Positions 58,926-64,000 of a stretch of DNA of 64,000 bases are shown piece after piece (positions within the stretch are counted from its first letter, which is position 1; every line of letters starts with the position of its first letter). The notes below the pieces were generated by a model, which made no database searches, was not told where the DNA came from, and saw nothing but the letters and a program-made list of their open reading frames with translations. The stretch is from Mycobacterium sp. GTDB taxonomy: Bacteria; Actinomycetota; Actinomycetes; Mycobacteriales; Mycobacteriaceae. The stretch covers positions 1 to 64,000 of the forward strand of contig JAKFVT010000053.1 of NCBI GenBank assembly GCA_021732005.1. Direction: 5' to 3'. Position numbers and translations under genes: made by a program.

Positions 58926-60073
58926 GAAGTGCCTTTCAGTGATTCGATATTCCACGGATCGGTGCGCAGGTCGCAGACGCGGACCGGTAGCGCTGCCCCG
59001 AAATGGTCGTGCAGTACCGCGGCGGCCTGTGCGCACCACGGATACTCGCTGGCCCAGTGCGCGACATCGACCAACGCAACGTCACTGCCACGGCGGTGCT
59101 CGTCGGCGGGATGGTGGCGCAGGTCGGCGGTGACGTAGGCGTCCACTCCCGCGGCGGCGGCCGCGCTCAGCAGCGAGTCGCCGGCTCCCCCGCACACCGC
59201 CACCCGGGTCACCGGGGCGTCCGGATCCCCCGCTGCCCGAACCCCCCACGTCGTCTGCGGCAATACTGCGCCGACGCGGGCGACGAAATCGGCGAATCGC
59301 AGCGGTTCGGCCAGCGTCCCGATCCGGCCGATACCCACACCGGTCGGCAGGGCGGCCAGCGGCAGCACGTCGAACGCCGGTTCCTCGTACGGGTGGGACG
59401 CGCGGACAGCGGCAAGCACCTGCGCCCGCAGCCGGGCCGGGGCCACCACCTCAACGCGGTCCTCGTTGACCCGCTCGAGAGATCCGATCGTTCCGATGGC
59501 CGGTGCCGCCCCGTCGAGCGGCAGGAACTGCCCGGCGCCCGCCACGCTCCAGCTGCAGTGCGAATAGTCGCCAATGTGGCCCGCACCGGCGGCGAACACG
59601 GCATCGCGGACGGCGCTCGCGTCGGCGGTCGGGACGAAGATCACCCATTTGTCGATGTCGGAGCCCGCGCTGATCGGGTCGAGCACGCCGTCGACCGTCA
59701 GCCCAAGGATCTCGGCCAGCGCATCGGACACCCCCGGATTCGCCGAGTCGGCGTTGGTGTGCGCGGTGAACAGCGCGGCACCGGCCCGGATGAGCTGATG
59801 GATCAGCCCGCCCTTGGGGGTGCTGGCCGCCACGGTGTCCACTCCGCGCAGGAGCAACGGATGGTGCGCCAGCAACAGACCGCGCGGGCCGACCGTGGCG
59901 GCGACCTCTGCGGTGGCGTCCACGGCCACCGTCACGGCGTCGACGACGTCTTCGGGATCGCCGCACACCAGACCGACGGAGTCCCAGCTCTGTGCGAGAC
60001 CAGGCGGGTAGGCGTCGTCGAGCACGGCGATGATCTCCGCCAGTTTGACGCCCGTCGCCGTGTGCTCCACCAC
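58922..60073 (-). CDS. NIF3 / GTP cyclohydrolase I type 2-like metal-binding protein (Rv2230c-like)
   Basis: A 383-residue dinuclear-metal protein. The metal-binding segments are LLLAHHPLLLRG near 67-78, AHTNADSANPGVSDALAEILGL near 104-125 and YVTADLRHHPADEHRRG near 316-332. A central inserted domain contains SHPYEEPAFDVLPL, as in the long NIF3 forms. The cellular role is uncertain despite the GTP cyclohydrolase label. GTG 60073 has TACTGT 7 bases upstream. It heads the operon NIF3, zinc ribbon, RNase H/phosphatase. Confidence 0.92.
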   Translation of the reverse strand: MVEHTATGVKLAEIIAVLDDAYPPGLAQSWDSVGLVCGDPEDVVDAVTVAVDATAEVAATVGPRGLLLAHHPLLLRGVDTVAASTPKGGLIHQLIRAGAALFTAHTNADSANPGVSDALAEILGLTVDGVLDPISAGSDIDKWVIFVPTADASAVRDAVFAAGAGHIGDYSHCSWSVAGAGQFLPLDGAAPAIGTIGSLERVNEDRVEVVAPARLRAQVLAAVRASHPYEEPAFDVLPLAALPTGVGIGRIGTLAEPLRFADFVARVGAVLPQTTWGVRAAGDPDAPVTRVAVCGGAGDSLLSAAAAAGVDAYVTADLRHHPADEHRRGSDVALVDVAHWASEYPWCAQAAAVLHDHFGAALPVRVCDLRTDPWNIESLKGTS

Positions 60074-60080
60074 GCCAAGA

Positions 60081-60086
60081 ACAGTA
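60081..60086 (-). promoter_or_regulatory. -10 hexamer of a leaderless transcript (NIF3 operon)
   Basis: TACTGT on the minus strand, 7 bases upstream of the GTG at 60073. Confidence 0.65.
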
Positions 60087-60114
60087 GTGCTCAGCGATCG
60101 GCAACAATGGACCG

Positions 60115-60786
60115 GTGACGAGCACGGCTTCCGACACCCGCCCGCAGTTGGTGATCTTCGATCTCGACGGCACCCTCACCGACTCGGCTGAGGGCATCGT
60201 GGCCAGCTTCCGGCATGCGCTGGCCGCGGTCGGAGCCGAGGCACCCGGCGGCGATCTGACCGGCCGGATCGTCGGCCCCCCGATGCATCAGACGCTGAGC
60301 GGACTCGGCCTCGGCGAGCGCGCCGACGATGCGATCGCGGCCTACCGGGCCGACTACACCAGCCGGGGCTGGGCGATGAACAGCCTGTTCGACGGCATTC
60401 CGCAGCTGCTGGCCGACCTGCAGGCGGCCGGAGTGCGCCTGGCGGTTGCGACCTCGAAGGCCGAGCCCACCGCGCAGCGGATCCTCGAGCATTTCGAGCT
60501 GGCCGACTACTTCGATGTGATCGCCGGCGCCAGTGTCGACGGGATCCGCTCCAGCAAGGCCGACGTGCTGGCCCATGCGCTGGGTCAACTCCAGCCGTTG
60601 CCCGAGCGGGTGGTCATGGTCGGCGACCGCGCCCACGACGTCGAGGGTGCCGCCGAGCACGGCATCGACACGGTTGTGGTCGGCTGGGGCTATGGCGCCG
60701 ACGACTTCCGCGAACCGCAGCTGGCCGAGGCCGCGGCCGCTCACGTTCCGACTGTGACGGCGTTGCGTGAGGTGCTCGGTGTCTGA
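60115..60786 (+). CDS. ptkA: HAD-family phosphatase/tyrosine kinase PtkA-like
   Basis: A 223-residue HAD protein: motif I VIFDLDGTLTDSAEG near 13, motif II ATSKAEPT near 113, motif IV VMVGDRAHDVEGAAEHG near 165. It looks like a phosphoglycolate-phosphatase-type enzyme, but its partner in M. tuberculosis (Rv2232) is reported as a tyrosine kinase acting on PtpA, and ptpA follows here too. M. tuberculosis PtkA has a longer N-terminus (291 residues); none is visible before GTG 60115. In-frame GTG 60779 of ptpA overlaps its end. Confidence 0.85.
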   Translation: MTSTASDTRPQLVIFDLDGTLTDSAEGIVASFRHALAAVGAEAPGGDLTGRIVGPPMHQTLSGLGLGERADDAIAAYRADYTSRGWAMNSLFDGIPQLLADLQAAGVRLAVATSKAEPTAQRILEHFELADYFDVIAGASVDGIRSSKADVLAHALGQLQPLPERVVMVGDRAHDVEGAAEHGIDTVVVGWGYGADDFREPQLAEAAAAHVPTVTALREVLGV

Positions 60787-60787
60787 G

Positions 60788-60819
60788 CGGCGGGCAGGAG
60801 CGCAGCGACCCGGGAATCA
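60788..60819 (+). repeat. Dispersed 3'-end repeat, copy D (between ptkA and ptpA)
   Basis: Core GGGCAGGAGCGCAGCGACCC followed by GGGAATCA, starting 1 base after the ptkA stop in sense orientation. It is in frame with ptpA and would encode RRAGAQRPGNQ if ptpA started at GTG 60779. Confidence 0.75.
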
Positions 60820-60838
60820 AACCCAGCACCTTGTCCAC

Positions 60839-61315
60839 GTGACGTTCGTCTGCTCGGGCAACATCTGCCGCTCCCCGATGGCCGAGAAGATGTTCGCCCA
60901 CCAGATCGAGCAGCGTGGCCTGGCCCAGCTGGTCCGGGTTTCCAGTGGCGGTACCGGCGACTGGCATGCCGGTGATCCGGCCGACGAACGCGCCAACGCC
61001 GTCCTGCGCGAGCACGGCTACCCGACCGAGCACAGCGCGGCGCAGGTGAGCGACGACCACCTGGCCGCCGATCTCGTCGTCGCGCTGGGGCGCAACCATC
61101 TGCGGATGCTGACCCATCTCGGGGTGGAACCCGAGCGGGTCCGGCTGTTGCGCTCGTTCGACCCCCGCTCAGGTGCGCATGCCGACGACGTCGAAGATCC
61201 GTATTACGGCGGCCCGACGGATTTCGAGGAGACGTTCACCGTCATCGACGCGGCCCTGCCGGGTCTGCACGCCTGGGTCGACCAGCGGCTGGCCGGAGAG
61301 GGTCTGACCGGCTGA
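60839..61315 (+). CDS. ptpA: Low-molecular-weight protein tyrosine phosphatase (PtpA)
   Basis: A 158-residue enzyme. The phosphate loop CSGNICRSPMAEKMF (CX5R, nucleophile Cys) is at the N-terminus and the general acid Asp is in VEDPYYGG. In M. tuberculosis PtpA is secreted and blocks phagosome maturation; in non-pathogens the role is unknown. GTG 60839 gives MTFVCSGN, the compact family start. GTG 60779, overlapping the ptkA stop and preceded by GAGG, would add 20 residues encoded by repeat copy D; M. tuberculosis PtpA has only 6 residues more than the short form here before the P-loop. The stop overlaps the next ATG (TGATG). Confidence 0.92.
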   Translation: MTFVCSGNICRSPMAEKMFAHQIEQRGLAQLVRVSSGGTGDWHAGDPADERANAVLREHGYPTEHSAAQVSDDHLAADLVVALGRNHLRMLTHLGVEPERVRLLRSFDPRSGAHADDVEDPYYGGPTDFEETFTVIDAALPGLHAWVDQRLAGEGLTG

Positions 61316-62133
61316 TGAAGCGCTGGACGTTCCTGTTGCGCCCGGGCTGGATTGCCCTGGCGCTGGTGGTCGTCGCGTTCGCCTACCTCTGCTTCACCGT
61401 GCTGGCGCCGTGGCAGCTGGGCAAGAACACCAAGACATCGCGGGAGAACAATCAGATCGCCTCCTCGCTCAATGCTGAGCCGGTTCCGGTGACAACGTTT
61501 CTGCCGCAACAGGATTCGTCGGCACCAGATGATCAGTGGCGGCGGGTCACCGCGACCGGGCGCTACGTCCCGTCCGCCGAGGTACTGGCCCGGCTGCGAG
61601 TGGTGGGTGGTGCGCCGGCGTTCGAGGTGCTGGTGCCGTTCACCGTCGACGGCGGTCCGACGGTTCTGGTCGACCGGGGGTATGTGCTCGCCGTCCAAGG
61701 CTCGAAAGTGCCCGACATCGCGCCGGTGCCGACCGGCACGGTGAGCATCACAGCGCGGCTGCGCGATTCGGAAACCGCGCCGCCCGACAAGCCGCCGTTC
61801 CGCGAGGGCGGCTTCACCCAGCTCTACGCGATCGACACCGCCCAGGCCGCGGCGACCACTGGGGTGCCGGTGGCGGGCTCGTATCTGCAGTTGGTGGAGA
61901 ACCAGCCGGGCGGGCTCGGCATCGCCGAACTGCCACACCTGGATGCCGGACCGTTCCTGTCGTACGGCATCCAGTGGATCGCGTTCGGCATCGTCGCCCC
62001 GATCGGGTTGGGCTACTTCGTGTATTCGGAGATCCGTGCGCGCCGCCGCGAGAACGCCGCCGGCACGCAGAACCCGTCGGCACCGGTCACGGTCGAAGAC
62101 AAGCTCGCCGACCGTTACGGCCGACGGCAGTGA
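61315..62133 (+). CDS. SURF1 family cytochrome oxidase assembly protein
   Basis: A 272-residue protein with the SURF1 topology: one N-terminal membrane helix (about 13-32), a large external domain (WRRVTATGRYVPSAEVLARLRVVGGAPAFEVLVPF and VLVDRGYVLA are typical), and a second helix near the C-terminus (SYGIQWIAFGIVAPIGLGYFVY, start near 222). It assists assembly of the aa3 oxidase, whose CtaC and CtaF subunits are encoded at the other end of the window. It is coupled to ptpA and overlaps cobD at the 3' end by 47 bases (convergent). Confidence 0.92.
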   Translation: MKRWTFLLRPGWIALALVVVAFAYLCFTVLAPWQLGKNTKTSRENNQIASSLNAEPVPVTTFLPQQDSSAPDDQWRRVTATGRYVPSAEVLARLRVVGGAPAFEVLVPFTVDGGPTVLVDRGYVLAVQGSKVPDIAPVPTGTVSITARLRDSETAPPDKPPFREGGFTQLYAIDTAQAAATTGVPVAGSYLQLVENQPGGLGIAELPHLDAGPFLSYGIQWIAFGIVAPIGLGYFVYSEIRARRRENAAGTQNPSAPVTVEDKLADRYGRRQ

Positions 62134-63049
62134 ACCCGACCGCCAGCACCGCAGCGGCGAGCTGAACCACCCGCGACAAGCGCACCGAGCGGCGCAGGTC
62201 CTCGATGCCCGGGACGCGCCCCTCACCGAGGGTCGGGCGGATCTCCAGCTGGTGGTGATATTGGGTGGGGCCGCCGAGGCGCACACCCAGCGCTCCGGCG
62301 AATGTCGCTTCGACCACACCGGCGTTCGGGCTGGGGTGCCGGGCGGCGTCGCGGCGCCACGCCCGCAGCGCCCCGGCCGGCGAGCCGCCGACCAGTGGTG
62401 CGCACACCACCACCAGCGCGCCGGCCACCCGCGCCGCCCCGAAGTTCGCGACGTCATCCAGACGTGCTGCCGCCCAACCGAATCGGGTATAGCGCGGCGA
62501 GCGGTGCCCGATCATCGCATCCAGTGTGTTGACTCCGCGATACAGCAGCACACCCGGCACTCCCCCGGCCGCCGCCCACAGCAGCGGGGCGACGTGCGCG
62601 TCGGAGGTGTTCTCGGCCACCGACTCCAGAGCCGCCCGGGCCAGTCCGTCGGTGTCCAGTGCCGACGGGTCGCGTCCGCACAGCGAGGGCAGCAGCGCCC
62701 AGGCAGCGTCGATGTCGCCGACGGCCAGCAGGTCGGCCAGTTTCTCGCCGGTGCGGCCCAGCGTCGTTCCGCCGAGTGTTGCCCAGGTGGCGGCGGCGGT
62801 CACGGCAGCCAGCGCCGGGCCGCGGGTACCGCGCTGCAGCAGCGTGCCGGTCACGGCCAGCCCGCCCAGCAGCACGCCGGTGTGCACCACGCCCGCTGCC
62901 CGGCTGTCGCGATAGGTCAGCTTTTCGAGTGCGGCTGCACACCAACCGAACCCCGCCACCGGGTGGCCGTGGACGGGGTCGCCGAACGCCAGATCCGCGA
63001 GCTGGGCTGTCAGGATGCCGACACCGCGGTACCGTCTGCGCGCAAACAC
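62087..63049 (-). CDS. cobD: Adenosylcobinamide-phosphate synthase (CobD/CbiB)
   Basis: A 320-residue membrane protein that attaches aminopropanol phosphate to adenosylcobyrate. Family segments: LADLAFGDPVHGHPVAGFG near 17-35, ALESVAENTSDAHVAPLLWAAAGG near 141, NTLDAMIGHRSPRYTRFGWAAARLDD near 174 and RDAARHPSPNAGVVEA. GTG 63049 is kept because the N-terminus aligns with M. tuberculosis CobD (Rv2236c). It supplies the substrate for cobU-cobS at 8125-10453. Confidence 0.94.
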   Translation of the reverse strand: MFARRRYRGVGILTAQLADLAFGDPVHGHPVAGFGWCAAALEKLTYRDSRAAGVVHTGVLLGGLAVTGTLLQRGTRGPALAAVTAAATWATLGGTTLGRTGEKLADLLAVGDIDAAWALLPSLCGRDPSALDTDGLARAALESVAENTSDAHVAPLLWAAAGGVPGVLLYRGVNTLDAMIGHRSPRYTRFGWAAARLDDVANFGAARVAGALVVVCAPLVGGSPAGALRAWRRDAARHPSPNAGVVEATFAGALGVRLGGPTQYHHQLEIRPTLGEGRVPGIEDLRRSVRLSRVVQLAAAVLAVGFTAVGRNGRRACLRP

Positions 63050-63070
63050 CCCGGCACTCTCTCACACGTG

Positions 63071-63910
63071 ATGTACTGCCCTGATGAGGCCGCGATGACG
63101 CGACCCCCGACGCGGGTCTCGGACTTGCTCAACCCGGCCGCGGTGCTTGCGCCCGCCGCCAACGTCATCATGCAGCTGGCCCACCCCGGCATCGGCTACG
63201 GCGTCCTGGAGAGCCCGGTGGACAGCGGGAACGTCTACAAGCATCCGATCAAGCGGGCCCGCACCACGGGCACCTATCTCGCGGCGGCCACCATCGGCAC
63301 CGACGCCGACCGAGCGCTGATCCGCTCGGCGGTCGACACCGCGCACGCCAAGGTCCGTTCCACCGAGTCGAGCCCGGTGTCCTACCGCGCCTTCGACCCG
63401 AAGCTTCAGCTGTGGGTGGCGGCCTGCCTGTACCGCTACTACGTCGACCAGCACGAGTTCCTCTACGGCCCGCTCGACGTCGCCGCCGCCGACGCGGTGT
63501 ATGCCGACGCCAGCCGGCTCGGCACCACGCTGCAGGTGCGTGAGGGCATGTGGCCTGCCGACCGCGCCGCCTTCGACGAATACTGGACGCGGTCGCTGGA
63601 CGATTTGTCGATCGACCCGCCGGTCCGCGAGCATCTGAAAGGTGTTGCGGGAATGGCATTCATGCCTTTCCCGATCCGGGAGACACTCGGCCGGTTCAAT
63701 CTGTTCGCCACCGTCGGTTTCCTGCCGTCCGAATTCCGGACGATGATGCGCCTGCCGTGGAGCGCCGGACAGCAACGCCGCTTCGAGTGGCTGCTCGCCG
63801 CGCTGCGGCTCGCCGACCGGCTGATCCCGCACCAGGCCTGGATTCTCGGGTACCAGCTCTACCTCTGGGACATGCGGGCCAGGGCGCGCCGGGGACAGCG
63901 GATCGTCTGA
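63071..63910 (+). CDS. DUF2236 / MpaB-type oxygenase-like protein (Rv2237-like)
   Basis: A 279-residue protein of the latex-clearing-protein/MpaB-related DUF2236 family. Characteristic segments: PAANVIMQLAHPGIGYGVLES, KRARTTGTYLAAATIGTDADR, YRAFDPKLQLWVAACLYRYYVDQHEFLYGPL and the His/Arg positions that in relatives sit near a haem or metal. The substrate is unknown. ATG 63071 is used, with GTG 63068 and ATG 63095 as alternatives. The frame is open far upstream over cobD, which is not coding here. Confidence 0.88.
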   Translation: MYCPDEAAMTRPPTRVSDLLNPAAVLAPAANVIMQLAHPGIGYGVLESPVDSGNVYKHPIKRARTTGTYLAAATIGTDADRALIRSAVDTAHAKVRSTESSPVSYRAFDPKLQLWVAACLYRYYVDQHEFLYGPLDVAAADAVYADASRLGTTLQVREGMWPADRAAFDEYWTRSLDDLSIDPPVREHLKGVAGMAFMPFPIRETLGRFNLFATVGFLPSEFRTMMRLPWSAGQQRRFEWLLAALRLADRLIPHQAWILGYQLYLWDMRARARRGQRIV

Positions 63911-63927
63911 TACCACCAAGGGGTCAC

Positions 63928-64000
63928 ATGTCCAGCAAAATCCTCACCGCCGCAACAGTCATCACGATGGACCCCGACCAGCCGCGGGCGGAGGCCGTCG
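63928..64000 (+). CDS. Amidohydrolase family protein, N-terminus only (runs off the right edge)
   Basis: The 24 visible codons read MSSKILTAATVITMDPDQPR followed by AEAV, the usual N-terminal strand of amidohydrolase/imidazolonepropionase-like enzymes (ATVxTMDPxxPRAEAVAV). The catalytic residues are outside the window. ATG 63928 follows 17 bases after the previous stop with AAGGGG upstream, so it is probably co-transcribed. Confidence 0.65.
   Translation, partial: MSSKILTAATVITMDPDQPRAEAV

Noticed and set aside
61943..63070. Long plus-strand frame upstream of the DUF2236 gene
   Set aside because: Antisense to cobD; the DUF2236 homology starts only after 63071.

Overview
The window is chromosomal DNA of a mycobacterium, most likely a fast-growing Mycolicibacterium-type species. 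It is GC-rich. From left to right its backbone follows the gene order I know from M. tuberculosis Rv2198c to Rv2237: mmpS3, ctaF, ctaC, asnB, adoK, the iron-sulfur carrier, glycerate kinase, cobT/cobS, ilvE, gcvT, pepB, ephD, dlaT, lipB/lipA, glnA1, glnE, glnA2, two Hip1-type hydrolases, panB, the CYTH-CHAD protein, RNase H/phosphatase, the zinc-ribbon protein, the NIF3 protein, ptkA, ptpA, SURF1, cobD and the Rv2237-type protein. The assignment rests on protein recognition and synteny; species cannot be named from this alone. Nothing longer than about 210 bases is without a gene, and I see no tRNA, insertion sequence, prophage or CRISPR array.

Layout. 1-2016: respiratory oxidase subunits (ctaC, ctaF) and mmpS3. 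2164-7434: asparagine synthetase, adenosine kinase, an A-type Fe-S carrier, glycerate kinase. 8125-10453: cobU-cobT-cobS, late cobalamin assembly (cobD is at 62087-63049). 10883-16454: ilvE, gcvT, leucyl aminopeptidase, EphD. 16955-21248: the dlaT and lipB-lipA lipoate group, in which lipB and lipA make the lipoyl cofactor that DlaT carries. 25701-39217: nitrogen assimilation, with a four-half-site GlnR-type operator in front of glnA1, then the GS adenylyltransferase glnE and glnA2.

Accessory DNA is inserted into this backbone at three places. First, 22117-25144 holds an amidohydrolase with a Tat/lipoprotein signal and a DUF222-HNH protein. Second, 27381-34815 holds DoxX, a four-gene dabB-dabA-PII-like-carbonic anhydrase operon (a DAB-type inorganic carbon uptake module) with a divergent winged-helix regulator, an F420-type oxidoreductase and a thioesterase. 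Third, 45743-55417 holds a TetR gene, two DUF1989 proteins with a urea/guanidine-carboxylase-like protein that lacks both its biotin carboxylase and biotin carrier domains, and, beyond the conserved CYTH-CHAD gene, a block with an XRE regulator, SDR, cupin, a broken cyclophilin-like lipoprotein and a Tat lipoprotein hydrolase next to rnpB.

Two patterns run across the window. At sixteen genes a TANNNT -10 hexamer lies 6-8 bases upstream of the start codon, which marks probable leaderless transcripts and settles several starts. A short dispersed repeat of about 30 bp occurs in four clear copies and one decayed copy, always in the sense direction at the 3' end of a gene; one copy now encodes a protein C-terminus and another may encode the N-terminus of PtpA.
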